From Myxococcales bacterium (GTDB taxonomy: Bacteria; Myxococcota_A; UBA9160; SZUA-336): 53,640 nucleotides of DNA. The number at the start of each line of letters is the position of its first letter. The first letter of the stretch is position 1. Below, in pieces: positions 35,213 through 45,576 of the stretch. Below the pieces are notes generated by a model. That model was not told where the DNA came from and did no database searches. It was given only the letters and a program-made list of their open reading frames with translations. Location: NCBI GenBank assembly GCA_013215565.1, contig JABSQV010000004.1, forward strand, positions 151,276 to 204,915, read 5' to 3'. The translations under genes were made by a program, and so were the position numbers.

Positions 35213-36517
35213 TTGTCCGCGGGAGTTCCTGCCGAGTTGCTTGCCGAGCGCCGCGCCGCATTCCAGGAGCGCATCGGAGAAGGCATCGCGATCGTCCCGG
35301 GCGCCCGGCTCCAGACCCGCTCCAACGACGTCGACTACCCCTTTCGTCAGAATTCCGACCTGCTCTACCTCTGCGCCTGGCCCCAGCCGGAGGCGATCGC
35401 GGTCTTCTCCAAGGACCGCTTCATTCTCTTCGTGCAGCCGCGCGACCCCGGCGCCGAGACCTGGACCGGCCGGCGTCCCGGCGTGGAGGGCGCGTGCGAG
35501 CGCTACGGCGCCGACGAGGCCCACCCAACCGCGGAGTTCCAGGAACGCCTTCCCGGGTTGCTGGGCGACGTCCCGCGGCTGTTTTACTCGCTCGGCGCCG
35601 AGCCCCGACTCGACCCGATCGTGCGCGAAGCGCTTCGCGAGGTCCGTCGGCACACCCGCGGCGGCGTGCGCGCACCGAACGAGATCGTCGATCCCTACGG
35701 GATCCTGCACGAGATGCGCCTCTACAAGGATCCGGCCGAACTCGCCCTGATGCGCCGCGCCGCCGAGATCTCGTACGAAGGGCATCACGAAGCCGCGCGC
35801 CTCTGCAGGAGCGGAAACACGGAATACGAGATCGAGGCGGTGCTCGACTGGGTCTTCCGTAAGCGAGGCAGTACAGGTCCCGCCTATCCGAGCATCGTCG
35901 GATCGGGAGATAACGCCACGATCCTGCACTACACGGAGAACGGCGACACGCTGCGCGAGGGCCAACTGGTGCTGATCGACGCCGGCTGTGAATACGAGGC
36001 CTACGCGTCCGACATCACGCGCACCTACCCGGTAGACGGGCGCTTCGAGGGAATCGCGCGTGACGTGTACGAGATCGTACTTCGTGCACAGGCGGATGCG
36101 ATCGAGAAGGCCGGGCCCGGTGTGGCCCTGACCGAAATTCACGACGTCGCAACTCGCACGCTGGTGCGTGGTCTGATCGAACTCGGGGTCCTCGAGGGCG
36201 ATGCACAGGAACTGATGGAGCAGGAGAACCACACCCGCTTCTACATGCACCGGACCTCCCACTGGCTCGGAATGGACGTGCACGACGTCGGGGAGTACCA
36301 CGTCGAAGGCAAGCCCCGCGCGCTGGAACCCGGAATGGTGTTCACGATCGAGCCCGGTCTCTACTTCGGTGCGGAAGAATCGAAGTGCGCCGAGAAGCTG
36401 CGGGGCATCGGCGTGCGCATCGAGGACGATCTGGTGGTCACGGAAGCCGGATGCGACGTGATCAGCAAAAACATTCCGAAGCGGATCGATGAGGTCGAGG
36501 CCTGGATGCGCTCCTAG
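35213..36517 (+). CDS. pepP: Xaa-Pro aminopeptidase (aminopeptidase P)
   Basis: Cytoplasmic metallopeptidase that removes N-terminal residues preceding proline. The N-terminal domain (about 1-170) includes [19 protein letters not shown]. The pita-bread catalytic domain has all metal ligands: [20 protein letters not shown] (two Asp), [13 protein letters not shown] (His), FTIEPGLYF (Glu) and [11 protein letters not shown] (Glu). 434 residues, as in E. coli PepP. It uses a TTG start with a perfect Shine-Dalgarno, and its stop lies 13 bp before the acs TTG. Confidence 0.95.
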   Translation: MSAGVPAELLAERRAAFQERIGEGIAIVPGARLQTRSNDVDYPFRQNSDLLYLCAWPQPEAIAVFSKDRFILFVQPRDPGAETWTGRRPGVEGACERYGADEAHPTAEFQERLPGLLGDVPRLFYSLGAEPRLDPIVREALREVRRHTRGGVRAPNEIVDPYGILHEMRLYKDPAELALMRRAAEISYEGHHEAARLCRSGNTEYEIEAVLDWVFRKRGSTGPAYPSIVGSGDNATILHYTENGDTLREGQLVLIDAGCEYEAYASDITRTYPVDGRFEGIARDVYEIVLRAQADAIEKAGPGVALTEIHDVATRTLVRGLIELGVLEGDAQELMEQENHTRFYMHRTSHWLGMDVHDVGEYHVEGKPRALEPGMVFTIEPGLYFGAEESKCAEKLRGIGVRIEDDLVVTEAGCDVISKNIPKRIDEVEAWMRS

Positions 36518-36530
36518 GGAGGACCCCACC

Positions 36531-38507
36531 TTGGATACACATTTCGAGATCGAGTCGATACTCAAGGAAAAGCGCGTCTTCAAACCCGATCCCGCATTTG
36601 CACGCAAGGCGAACGTCTCTGGAGCCGCGGCCTACAACCGCCTGCACAAAGAGGCTGACCAGAACTACCAGCGCTTCTGGGCGCGCCTCGCCAGAGAGCA
36701 GGTGAGTTGGTTCTCGCCGTGGAAGAAGGTCCTCGACTGGAAGCCCCCATTCGCCAAGTGGTTCGTGGGCGCCAAGACCAACGTCTCCTATAACTGCCTC
36801 GACCGACACCTGGAAGGCGAAAACGCCTGGCGCCGGAACAAGGCCGCCATCATCTGGCAGGGAGAACCCGAGGAGGACCGGCGCGTCCTCACCTACGGCG
36901 ACCTGCACCGCGAAGTGTGCAAGTTCGCGAACGTCCTCAAGAGTCGGGGGGTCAAGAAGGGCGACCGGGTCGTGATCTACATGCCGCTCGTGCCGGAACT
37001 GGCGATCGCGATGCTGGCCTGCAGTCGAATCGGTGCCGTCCACTCGATCATCTTCGGCGGTTTCTCGGCTGAGGCGATTCGCGACCGGATCGATGACGCG
37101 CAGGCAGAGATCGTCATCACCGCCGACGGCGGCTGGCGGCGCGGGTCGATCGTGCCCCTCAAGCAACTGGTCGATAAGGCCACCGAGAAGTCCCGCCAGA
37201 TCAGAGACGTGATCGTGCTGCGCCGGACCGGCCAGGAGATCCTGATGAAGGACGGGCGGGATCTCTGGTGGCACGAACTCATGCAAGAGGCCTCGCCGGA
37301 CTGCAAGCCCGCGAAGCTCGACGCTGAGCATCCACTCTTCATCCTCTATACCTCGGGCTCCACCGGGAAGCCAAAAGGCGTGCTGCACACCACCGGCGGC
37401 TATCTGGTTCACGTCACCGTCACCTCGAAGTACATCTTCGATCTCAAGGAGGACGACACCTACTGGTGCACGGCCGACATCGGGTGGATCACCGGGCACT
37501 CCTACGTGGTGTACGGAATCCTCTCGAACGGAGCGACGAGCTTCATGTACGAGGGCGCCCCGAACTGGCCCGGGCCAGACCGCTTCTGGGAACTCATCGA
37601 CCGCAATCAGGTGAGCATCTTCTACACGGCTCCGACGGCGATCCGCGCCTTCATGAAGTGGGGAGACCACGAGGTCAAGAAGCACTCGCTGGCTTCACTC
37701 CGCCTGCTCGGCACCGTGGGAGAGCCGATCAACCCCAAGGCCTGGATGTGGTACCGGCGCTTGATCGGCAAGAACCGCTGTCCGATCGTCGATACCTACT
37801 GGCAGACGGAAACCGGTGGGATCATGATCTCGCCCCTACCGGGCGCGGTCCCGACGATGCCCGGCTCCTGCACCCGCCCCTTCCCTGGAATCGCCTACGA
37901 CGTGGTGAACGAAACCGGGGAGTCGGTCGGTCCGAACGAGGGGGGCTTCCTGGTCGTGACGCGCCCCTGGCCCGGAATGCTTCGCGGCATCTACGGCGAC
38001 CCTGCGAGATTCAAAGAGGAGTACTGGTCGAAGTTCCCGGACAAGGGCATCTACTTCGCGGGCGACGGCGCACGCCGGGACCGGAACGGGAACTTCTGGG
38101 TGATGGGCCGGGTCGACGACGTCATGAACGTCGCCGGGCATCGGCTCTCGACCATGGAGATCGAGAGCGCACTGGTCTCCCATCCTTCCGTCACGGAGGC
38201 CGCCGTCGTGGGCCGTCCGCACGAAATCAAGGGCACCGGGATCGCCGCCTTCGTCACCCTCGAATCCGGCGCGGACGCGGACGCGGCGCTCAAGGAAGCG
38301 CTCCGCCAGCACGTCGCGAAGGAGATCGGGCCGATCGCGCGCCCCGACGACCTCCGCTTCACCGATTCGCTCCCGAAGACCCGGTCCGGCAAGATCATGC
38401 GGCGCCTGCTCCGCGAACTCGCAGCCGGAAAGCTTCCGGTCGGAGATACCACGACGCTCGAGGACTTCTCGGTGCTCGCAGAGCTCCGGGAATCCGAGGA
38501 GAGCTGA
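36531..38507 (+). CDS. acs: Acetyl-CoA synthetase
   Basis: AMP-forming ligase that makes acetyl-CoA from acetate, ATP and CoA. Motifs include the P-loop [55 protein letters not shown], and the C-terminal [14 protein letters not shown], whose lysine is the site of regulatory acetylation and of adenylate formation. 658 residues from TTG 36531, which is preceded by AGGGAGGA at seven bases; the frame back to 36489 overlaps pepP. Several acyl-CoA dehydrogenases in the window are consistent with acyl-CoA-based carbon use. Confidence 0.97.
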   Translation: MDTHFEIESILKEKRVFKPDPAFARKANVSGAAAYNRLHKEADQNYQRFWARLAREQVSWFSPWKKVLDWKPPFAKWFVGAKTNVSYNCLDRHLEGENAWRRNKAAIIWQGEPEEDRRVLTYGDLHREVCKFANVLKSRGVKKGDRVVIYMPLVPELAIAMLACSRIGAVHSIIFGGFSAEAIRDRIDDAQAEIVITADGGWRRGSIVPLKQLVDKATEKSRQIRDVIVLRRTGQEILMKDGRDLWWHELMQEASPDCKPAKLDAEHPLFILYTSGSTGKPKGVLHTTGGYLVHVTVTSKYIFDLKEDDTYWCTADIGWITGHSYVVYGILSNGATSFMYEGAPNWPGPDRFWELIDRNQVSIFYTAPTAIRAFMKWGDHEVKKHSLASLRLLGTVGEPINPKAWMWYRRLIGKNRCPIVDTYWQTETGGIMISPLPGAVPTMPGSCTRPFPGIAYDVVNETGESVGPNEGGFLVVTRPWPGMLRGIYGDPARFKEEYWSKFPDKGIYFAGDGARRDRNGNFWVMGRVDDVMNVAGHRLSTMEIESALVSHPSVTEAAVVGRPHEIKGTGIAAFVTLESGADADAALKEALRQHVAKEIGPIARPDDLRFTDSLPKTRSGKIMRRLLRELAAGKLPVGDTTTLEDFSVLAELRESEES

Positions 38508-38524
38508 GCCCGGGAGAGCTCGAC

Positions 38525-39865
38525 ATGCGCAGCATTTCGATCCTGTTGATCGTGATCACAGTCGCGGTGGCCGGTAGCCTGTGGATTCGTTTCGAGGGCA
38601 GCCCGCCCAGGCTGGGGACCCTCGAGGGTCCGATTCCGATCGGCGAGGGCTACGCCCACGAGATCCGGATCTCCGATCCCGAGTCCGGCGTCGAGAGCGT
38701 GCGCGCCTGGATCGACACGCCCGGCGGGGAACGCGTGCTCTACGAGGAACACTATCCGGGCAACCCCTTCCTCGGTGCGGATTCAGAGCTGGAACACCGA
38801 ATTTCGTTCCCCATCCCGGTGCGAGAACTCGGATTGCCCGACGGACCGGCCACGCTGCAGATCGAGGTGATCGACTATTCGCTCCGGGCCAACCGCTCGA
38901 CGAAAGCGGTCGCGCTCGCCGTCGACACGCGGTCGCCGCGGGTCTCGCTGCTCACGGGCCTCACCTATGTACGCCGCGGCGGAGCCGAGGCTGCCGTCTA
39001 CCGCATCGACGAGCTCGTCGAGGGCGACGGCATCCAGATCGGCCCGACCCTGCATCCGGGTTTCGCCCACCCGGAGCGCGGAGACCTGCGGATCGCCTTC
39101 TACGCACTCGCGCCCGACGCGGACAGCCCGGCCCCCGAGGTCGTGGCCGTCGACCTGGCCGGGAACGAGACCCGGGTACCGCTCAGGCTCGGCATCATCG
39201 AGCGCGGGTTTCCGAAAGACCGAATCGAACTCAGCGAGGCGTTCATGCAGCGCAAGGTCGCCGAACTCGGGAACCCGGGAGACGGAGATCCGGCCGCAGG
39301 CTACCTCGAGCTGAACCGCGGCCTGCGGGAGCAGAGCCACCAGAAGCTGCGTGAGATCAGCGCGAACTCGAGCGGCGACCGACTCTGGGCGGGTCCGTTC
39401 GCCCAGCTCCCCAACTCCAAGGTGGTGGCCGTCTTCGGAGAGCAGCGCAGCTACTTCTACGGCGGCGAAGCGATCGACTCGCAACTCCACCACGGCTACG
39501 ACCTGGCCTCCACCGCCCACGCAACGGTGCCGGCCGCGAACCACGGCGTCGTCGCCTTCGCGGGCCCGCTCGGCATTTATGGAAACACGGTCGTGCTCGA
39601 TCACGGGCTTGGGCTAGCCAGCCTGTATGGCCACCTCTCCGAGATCACGGTGGAGCCGGGCAGAGCCGTCCGGCGAGGAGACGCCCTGGGTCGAACCGGG
39701 CAGACGGGGCTCGCGGGCGGAGACCATCTGCACTTCGCCATGCTCGTGAATGGCGAGTTCGTGGATCCGCTCGAGTGGTTCGATCCCAAGTGGATCCGAG
39801 AGCACGTCGAGCCGAAGTTCGTCGCGGAGCGGGACGACGAAGCCGCGGTCGGCGACAGGCCCTGA
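38525..39865 (+). CDS. Membrane-anchored M23-family peptidase
   Basis: Predicted periplasmic peptidoglycan hydrolase or activator of the LytM/M23 type, 446 residues. One N-terminal signal anchor (about 3-21, SISILLIVITVAVAGSLWI) precedes two beta-rich domains. The M23 domain (about 320-425) has both zinc motifs: HHGYDLAS (HxxxD) and GGDHLHFAM (HxH), plus GNTVVLDHGLGLASLYGHLSEI. An intact active site suggests real endopeptidase activity. It starts 17 bp after acs with GGAGAG upstream, so may be read through from acs. Confidence 0.9.
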   Translation: MRSISILLIVITVAVAGSLWIRFEGSPPRLGTLEGPIPIGEGYAHEIRISDPESGVESVRAWIDTPGGERVLYEEHYPGNPFLGADSELEHRISFPIPVRELGLPDGPATLQIEVIDYSLRANRSTKAVALAVDTRSPRVSLLTGLTYVRRGGAEAAVYRIDELVEGDGIQIGPTLHPGFAHPERGDLRIAFYALAPDADSPAPEVVAVDLAGNETRVPLRLGIIERGFPKDRIELSEAFMQRKVAELGNPGDGDPAAGYLELNRGLREQSHQKLREISANSSGDRLWAGPFAQLPNSKVVAVFGEQRSYFYGGEAIDSQLHHGYDLASTAHATVPAANHGVVAFAGPLGIYGNTVVLDHGLGLASLYGHLSEITVEPGRAVRRGDALGRTGQTGLAGGDHLHFAMLVNGEFVDPLEWFDPKWIREHVEPKFVAERDDEAAVGDRP

Positions 39866-39875
39866 GCCCGAAGCG

Positions 39876-40970
39876 GTGGCCCCGGGCTCCGCTCCGTCCG
39901 ATCCGGTCTTCGATCGTCGGTCCCGTACGCGAATCCGCCGGAGGTTGCTGGCCTGGTACCGCGCGCAGCAGCGCGACCTGCCGTGGCGACACACGCGCGA
40001 CCCCTACCGGATCTGGCTCTCGGAGACGATGCTCCAGCAGACCCGGGTCGAGAACGCGATCCCCTATTACGAGCGCTTTCTCGAGCGCTTCCCGGACCTC
40101 GCTTCCCTCGCCACAGCGGACGAGGACCAGGTGCTCAAGCAGTGGGCGGGCCTGGGCTACTACGCGCGCGCGCGCAACCTGAAGCGCGCGGCCGAGACCG
40201 TCGTGCGGGACTTCGGCGGGGTCGTACCCCAGGACCCCGAACGCCTGCGCGCACTCCCGGGCGTCGGGCCCTACACCTGCGGTGCGATCCGGAGCATCGC
40301 GTTCGGACAGCAGGCGCCCGTCGTCGACGGAAACGTGCGGCGCGTATTCTCGCGGCTGCTCGCCGAGAAGTCGCCGCCCGATGCGCTGCTCTGGCGCGCC
40401 GCTCACGAACTCGTCGTCGGCCCGGACCCGGGCCTGTTCAATCAGTCGTTGATGGAACTCGGCGCGACGCTGTGCTCGCCCAGGAGGCCGGACTGTCGCC
40501 CGTGTCCGGTTCGGGACGCCTGCAGGGGCCGGGCCACCGGAGATCCCTCGAGCTTCCCCGAGGCCGCGCGGCGCAAGCCGCCGCGCGCGGTTCAGGCCAG
40601 CTGCGCGGTCCTGCGCAGACCCGGAAGGCCATCGCAGGTGCTCCTGATGCGCCGCCCCTCCAAGGGGCTTCTCGGCGGCCTCTGGGAGCTTCCGAGCCAC
40701 GACTCGCTGGATTCCGACGGACTCGCCGCCGCCATCCGCGACCGCTCCGGCCTGCTGGCCGAGCCGGGAGACCGCCTCGGAAAGCTGCGGCACGCGTTTA
40801 CGCACATCTCGCTCACGCTGTCCGTGATCGAGTTCGAGCACGTGGGCGGGCGGCTCCGAGGCCGTCCGGCCGAGGACGGCAGCCGCGCGCGCTGGTGCGG
40901 CCCTGCTGCGCGCCGGGACCTGCCGCTCTCGGCCCTGATGCAGAAGAGCCTGAGGCTCGCGCGTCTCTGA
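39876..40970 (+). CDS. mutY: A/G-specific adenine glycosylase
   Basis: Removes adenine mispaired with 8-oxoguanine. The helix-hairpin-helix domain carries LSETMLQQTRVENAIPYYERF (with the catalytic Glu), LPGVGPYTCGAI and VVDGNVRRVFSR (with the catalytic Asp). The cluster loop CSPRRPDCRPCPVRDAC supplies four cysteines for [4Fe-4S]. The C-terminal Nudix-like domain (about 235-364), which reads the 8-oxoG, is present with QVLLMRRPSKGLLGGLWELP. GTG 39876 gives 364 residues; the frame from 39750 overlaps the M23 gene and is dropped. It lies 10 bp after that gene. Confidence 0.95.
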   Translation: MAPGSAPSDPVFDRRSRTRIRRRLLAWYRAQQRDLPWRHTRDPYRIWLSETMLQQTRVENAIPYYERFLERFPDLASLATADEDQVLKQWAGLGYYARARNLKRAAETVVRDFGGVVPQDPERLRALPGVGPYTCGAIRSIAFGQQAPVVDGNVRRVFSRLLAEKSPPDALLWRAAHELVVGPDPGLFNQSLMELGATLCSPRRPDCRPCPVRDACRGRATGDPSSFPEAARRKPPRAVQASCAVLRRPGRPSQVLLMRRPSKGLLGGLWELPSHDSLDSDGLAAAIRDRSGLLAEPGDRLGKLRHAFTHISLTLSVIEFEHVGGRLRGRPAEDGSRARWCGPAARRDLPLSALMQKSLRLARL

Positions 40971-41055
40971 CTCCGGCGCCCGCAGTTCGAGGGCGCTCGA
41001 ACGCGTACCGATCGCGTGACCGGGCCGGCTCGAACCGGGCCGAGCGTGAGCAGGC

Positions 41056-41061
41056 TAAGCT
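41056..41061 (+). promoter_or_regulatory. TAAGCT -10 box, 7 nt before ATG 41069
   Basis: TAAGCT is followed by seven bases and the ATG of the Smr-domain gene. No Shine-Dalgarno fits between, so a leaderless transcript is likely. Confidence 0.5.
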
Positions 41062-41068
41062 CCCGGGT

Positions 41069-41656
41069 ATGTCCCGCAGCGCCCGCCCGCCCGACGGCGA
41101 ACTCTTCGAGGAGGCGATGGCCGACGTCGAGCGCCTCTCGACTGACCACGAGCGGACCCGACACCTCCCGGAGCCCCGCTTTCGCAGGCCGGTGAGGATC
41201 TCGGGGCGCGAGCGGGAAGTGCTGCGCGAACTGGACCAGCTCGTATCGGGAGAGGCCCCATTCAACCTGCCCGACTCCGACGAATACATGGAGGGGTCGG
41301 TCCCCGGGCTAGATCGGCGGACCCTGCGCCGCCTCCACCGGGGCGAGTTCACGCTCGAGGCAGAACTCGACCTGCACGGACAGATTGCCGAGGCGGCCCG
41401 AACCGCCGTCGAGCGCTTCGTGATGGATGCGCACGGCCGCGGCCTCCGCTGCATCCGGATCGTCCACGGACGGGGCCTCAACTCGCCGGGCGGGGTCCCG
41501 GTACTCAAACAGAGCCTCCCGCGCTGGCTCGCGCGCGGTCCGGCGCGCCACATCGTGCTCGGATTCACGACCGCCGCGCCGCCCGACGGCGGCGCGGGCG
41601 CGACCTACGTGCTGCTTCGCAAACGCGGTCGCCCGCTCCGGCGGGACTCCCTATGA
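41069..41656 (+). CDS. Smr-domain protein
   Basis: 195-residue protein with a C-terminal Smr domain (about 95-190), found in MutS2-type proteins and stand-alone nucleases such as SmrB, which cleave RNA or branched DNA. The two defining motifs are present: [12 protein letters not shown] and [11 protein letters not shown]. The N-terminal part is charged and low in predicted structure. ATG 41069 lies seven bases after TAAGCT; the long frame upstream is mutY shadow. It is followed after 7 bp by aroC, which appears to have its own start site inside the gap. Confidence 0.88.
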   Translation: MSRSARPPDGELFEEAMADVERLSTDHERTRHLPEPRFRRPVRISGREREVLRELDQLVSGEAPFNLPDSDEYMEGSVPGLDRRTLRRLHRGEFTLEAELDLHGQIAEAARTAVERFVMDAHGRGLRCIRIVHGRGLNSPGGVPVLKQSLPRWLARGPARHIVLGFTTAAPPDGGAGATYVLLRKRGRPLRRDSL

Positions 41657-41657
41657 T
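41652..41657 (+). promoter_or_regulatory. TATGAT -10 box, 6 nt before aroC ATG
   Basis: TATGAT, close to consensus, overlaps the Smr-gene stop region and is followed by six bases and the aroC ATG. This suggests a leaderless aroC transcript. No matching -35 element is clear. Confidence 0.55.
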
Positions 41658-41663
41658 TCTCTC

Positions 41664-42740
41664 ATGGCTTCGACGCTAGGCCGGCTGTTCCGCGTCCAGA
41701 CCTGGGGAGAGTCCCACGGAGGAGCGGTCGGCGTCGTCGTGGACGGCTGCCCGCCGCGGCTGGAACTCTCGGAGACGGAGATTCAAAGCGACCTCAACCG
41801 CCGCCGGCCCGGCCAGAGTCGGCTCACGACGCCGCGCCAGGAAGCCGACCGGGCCGAGATCCTCTCCGGCGTCTTCGAGGGACGCACCCTGGGAACCCCG
41901 ATCCTGATCCTGGTGCGCAACCAGGACGCCCGCCCGGAGGCGTACGAGGAATTGAAAGACGTCTACCGTCCCTCCCACGCCGACTACACCTACGAGGCCA
42001 AGTACGGCATCCGAAACTGGCAGGGGGGCGGCCGCGCGAGCGCACGGGAGACGGTCGGGCGTGTCGCGGCGGGCGCGATCGCGCGCAAGGTGCTGCGCAC
42101 GCACGGCGTCGGAGAGGTCATCGCGCACGTCAGCCAGGTTCACACGATCGAGTCGAAGCTCGACCCAGTCTCCGTCAGTCTCGAGCAGGTCGAAGCGGGA
42201 CCCACCCGCTGTCCCGACCCCGAGGCCGCCAGGGAAATCGAACACCGAATCGACGAGGTCCGGCGCCAGGGCGACTCGCTGGGCGGGATCGTGACCTGCG
42301 TCGCACACGGCGTCCCGCCCGGACTTGGAGAGCCGGTGTTCGACAAGCTCGAGGCGGACCTGGCACGTGGACTGCTGTCGCTGCCCGCCTGCAAGGGTTT
42401 CGAAATCGGCTCCGGCTTCGCGGGAACACGCATGACCGGCAGCAGCCACAACGACCCCTTCTACACCGAGGACGGAACCGTGCGAACCCGCACCAATCGC
42501 TCCGGCGGGGTGCAGGGCGGCATCTCGAACGGCGAGCCGATCGTGGTCCGGGCGGCCTTCAAGCCGACCGCCACGATTCACCTGGAGCAGGAGACCGTGA
42601 CGACCCAGGGAGAGGCAACGCGTCTCTCCGCATCCGGGCGGCACGACCCCTGCGTGCTGCCCCGCGCCGTTCCGATGGTCGAGGCGATGGTGGCCCTGGT
42701 GCTGTGTGACCACCTGCTGCGCCAGCGGGCCCTCGCCTGA
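41664..42740 (+). CDS. aroC: Chorismate synthase
   Basis: Last step of the shikimate pathway, turning 5-enolpyruvylshikimate-3-phosphate into chorismate with reduced FMN. Signatures are [17 protein letters not shown] (about 14-30), [15 protein letters not shown], the conserved [20 protein letters not shown] block and [20 protein letters not shown]. 358 residues is normal. ATG 41664 is six bases after TATGAT; open frame upstream overlaps the Smr gene. No other shikimate genes are in the window. Confidence 0.96.
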   Translation: MASTLGRLFRVQTWGESHGGAVGVVVDGCPPRLELSETEIQSDLNRRRPGQSRLTTPRQEADRAEILSGVFEGRTLGTPILILVRNQDARPEAYEELKDVYRPSHADYTYEAKYGIRNWQGGGRASARETVGRVAAGAIARKVLRTHGVGEVIAHVSQVHTIESKLDPVSVSLEQVEAGPTRCPDPEAAREIEHRIDEVRRQGDSLGGIVTCVAHGVPPGLGEPVFDKLEADLARGLLSLPACKGFEIGSGFAGTRMTGSSHNDPFYTEDGTVRTRTNRSGGVQGGISNGEPIVVRAAFKPTATIHLEQETVTTQGEATRLSASGRHDPCVLPRAVPMVEAMVALVLCDHLLRQRALA

Positions 42741-42783
42741 CGCCGCGCGGCCCGGCACCCGAAGCGAAACGCCGCGGCTGGCC

Positions 42784-43191
42784 CTAGGGCAGGATCGCGA
42801 AGGCTGCCAGGACCGCTCCGAGCGCGAGCAACAGCCCGATGCCGCCCGCTGCCATGTGCAGCGTCCGCACGTCTGCCGAGACTCGCCGTTCCAGCCAGAG
42901 CCCGAGCATACCGGCCGCCGCCAGCCCGAGCGTCGTGCCGCTGGCCAGCCAGAAGTGCACGGATGTCATCGGAACCTCGCGCCTGAGCCAGGTCATCGAG
43001 GCCAGGCCCGAGGCGTAGCCCACGGCGACGAGCAGCACGAGCGGCCGCGCGATTCGCGTGTGGGCGCGCCGATCGGCCCGGCGCCCGCCCAGCCGGGCGC
43101 GCCGGAGCCTGAGTCCCTCGCGGAACACCCAGACCCCCAGCCCGACGACTCCGAGCATCGCGAGCGGATGCAGATACACCGCCCAGTCCAT
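42784..43191 (-). CDS. DUF4079-like membrane protein
   Basis: A 135-residue integral membrane protein with four hydrophobic helices (about 5-24, 48-66, 79-96 and 110-133). HPLAMLGVVGLGVW near the N-terminus, the TRIARPLVL segment, the SVHFWLASGT segment and the THLHMAAGG-like end place histidines as in the DUF4079 family, which resembles heme-binding membrane proteins. Heme binding is inference. The ATG 43191 lies seven bases after TAGCTT; longer frame upstream is antisense to the PAS gene. Confidence 0.72.
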   Translation of the reverse strand: MDWAVYLHPLAMLGVVGLGVWVFREGLRLRRARLGGRRADRRAHTRIARPLVLLVAVGYASGLASMTWLRREVPMTSVHFWLASGTTLGLAAAGMLGLWLERRVSADVRTLHMAAGGIGLLLALGAVLAAFAILP

Positions 43192-43198
43192 GCCCAGG

Positions 43199-43204
43199 AA
43201 GCTA
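43199..43204 (-). promoter_or_regulatory. TAGCTT -10 box, 7 nt before ATG 43191
   Basis: On the minus strand TAGCTT is followed by seven bases and the ATG of the DUF4079-like gene. It supports that start over longer ones and a leaderless transcript. Confidence 0.5.
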
Positions 43205-43256
43205 TCAGAAGGTGCTCGCGAACCACGAAACCACGCCTTGCTGGTCGGCGAGAGAA

Positions 43257-44032
43257 ATGTCTGCGATGTTTGCGGGAATGTTGACCCGAGACCGGGCAGC
43301 GTTCCGGGCCGCTGCGCTGTTTCTGACCCGCCACCGCGCAGCGATTGAAGCGGAGGTCGACCGGCGCCTCGGACGGGCGGAGCCTCCGCCGGCCGCGCGG
43401 GCCGAGATCGTGCGCCGCTTCCGGAGCTTCTGCCGGCTCGCGAGCCTGGATCTCTCGAGCGCCCGGCCTTCGCTGGACGGACTCGCCGGGACCTCACCCG
43501 AGGGTCTAGAGCGGGCGATCTCGACCGCGGTCCAGGTCGCCAGAAGCTGCGGTCCCGCTCCCGACATCGAGCAGGCGCTGCAGTCGCTCGGTGCGAGGTT
43601 CCGGGGCGGGATCCGTCAGCTGATGCGCCCGTCCGAGTCGCCGGTCCGGAAGCGAGGCCGGCGCAAGCTCCCCAACGCGGGCAGGCGGGTGCGCGCCGCA
43701 ATCGACCGGATCAACGACGCCTACGTCGCGCTCAACCTCGACACCGGCCGGATTTACGACCTGAACCCGGCGGCTGAGACCCTGTTCGCGGCCGACGCCG
43801 CCAAGCTCCTGGATCGCGAATTCGAGGAACTCGTGGAGCCCGCCTTGCTGCCGCAATACCAGAGTCTGCAGGCCCGACTGGATGCCGGCGAGGATCCCGG
43901 CAGGACGGAGATGGTATTCGCTCGCACCAACGGCGAGCGCGTCCCGGTCGTACTCACGATCTCGAACCACACGATCGGGGGCCGGCGCATCGCGATCTTC
44001 GTCGCCCGAGAGCGCGACGAGGAACCTCCTGG

Positions 44033-44054
<22 letters not shown>
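43257..44054 (+). CDS. PAS-domain protein
   Basis: 265-residue protein. The N-terminal region (about 1-120) is helical with no family I recognise. A single PAS sensor domain fills about 140-255: INDAYVALNLDTGRIYDLNPAAETLFAADAAKLLDREFEELV and RTEMVFARTNGERVPVVLTIS. No kinase, cyclase or DNA-binding output is attached, so it may signal through a partner or by dimerisation. ATG 43257 gives MSAMFAGML. The end overlaps the convergent CinA-like gene by 22 bp. Confidence 0.8.
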
Positions 44055-44761
<707 letters not shown>

Positions 44762-44824
44762 CGCCGGGACCGATGGTAGTCGCTCGGAGTTCCGACGAGC
44801 AAGCCGCGGGCTCCGGGAATCTAT

Positions 44825-44830
44825 TACCCT
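44825..44830 (+). promoter_or_regulatory. TACCCT -10 box, 8 nt before ATG 44839
   Basis: TACCCT in the short AT-rich patch TCTATTACCCT is followed by eight bases and the ferredoxin ATG. A leaderless ferredoxin-cbiX transcript is likely. Confidence 0.45.
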
Positions 44831-44838
44831 TGACGGCG

Positions 44839-45138
44839 ATGCTCCGAGTACGTTTCGAGCCCCGGGGGGACACGCTCGAGATCCCAGGAGGTACGCGCCT
44901 GATCGACGCGGTTCGAGAGGCCGGCCTCCCGATCGCGAGTTCCTGCGGTGACGATCTGATTTGCGGCAAGTGCGGCGTGCGAATCCTCTCGGGAAAGGTC
45001 AGCCGCGAAAAGGGCTCCGAGCGCGAAGCCAAGCGCCGAAACCGCGTCCCCCCGGAGCTGCGCCTCGCCTGCGCACTCCGCGTACACGACGACCTGGTCG
45101 TCACCGCGGACTACTGGGGCGAGAGGCAGAATTCGTGA
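44839..45138 (+). CDS. [2Fe-2S] ferredoxin
   Basis: A 99-residue plant-type ferredoxin. Cysteines in SSCGDDLICGKCGVRI (Cys-x5-Cys-x2-Cys) and LACALRV are the four cluster ligands. Residues 1-25 form the usual beta-grasp start with IPGGTRLIDAVREAGLPI. The insertion SREKGSEREAKRRNRV before the last ligand is rich in charge. It overlaps cbiX as GTGA, which suggests it supplies electrons to, or is regulated with, tetrapyrrole metal insertion. That partnership is inference. Confidence 0.88.
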   Translation: MLRVRFEPRGDTLEIPGGTRLIDAVREAGLPIASSCGDDLICGKCGVRILSGKVSREKGSEREAKRRNRVPPELRLACALRVHDDLVVTADYWGERQNS

Positions 45139-45497
45139 AGCGCGCGCTCGTGATCGTGGACCACGGCAGCCGCCTACCCGAGGCGCACGCGCATCTCGAG
45201 GCGATTGTCTCGCAGGTGCAGGGGCGAGCACCCGACTGGCGGGTGTACGCGGCACATCTCGAGCTGGCGAGCCCCTCTCTGGAACAGGCACTCGATGCGT
45301 GTGTCCGCGACGGCGTCAGCGAGGTGACGGTCCACCCGCTGTTTGTGCTGCCAGGCCGCCACCTCTCGAGCGACCTCCCCTCCCGCGTGCGGCGCGCCGC
45401 CGAAAAGAACCCCGCGCTCACGATTCGCGTCTCTTCGGCCCTCGGTACGGACCCACGGATCGCGGAGTGGATCCTCCGCGTGTGCGGGATCGAGTAG
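45135..45497 (+). CDS. CbiX/SirB-type small sirohydrochlorin chelatase
   Basis: Single-domain class II chelatase (120 residues, like CbiX-S and unlike the double-domain CbiK/HemH) that puts cobalt, iron or nickel into sirohydrochlorin. The metal-binding histidine in VIVDHGSRLPEA (about residue 10) and the second in VHPLFVLPGRHLSSDLP are present. GTG 45135 overlaps the ferredoxin stop by four bases. No other siroheme or cobalamin genes are in the window, so the metal is not known. Confidence 0.87.
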   Translation: MKRALVIVDHGSRLPEAHAHLEAIVSQVQGRAPDWRVYAAHLELASPSLEQALDACVRDGVSEVTVHPLFVLPGRHLSSDLPSRVRRAAEKNPALTIRVSSALGTDPRIAEWILRVCGIE

Positions 45498-45576
45498 GCT
45501 CGGGCGATTCGATCGAGGCGCGACTGGAAGCCGCGAACGGACCTCGATATGCTGCCGCCCCGTCGAGGAGTCGCCC

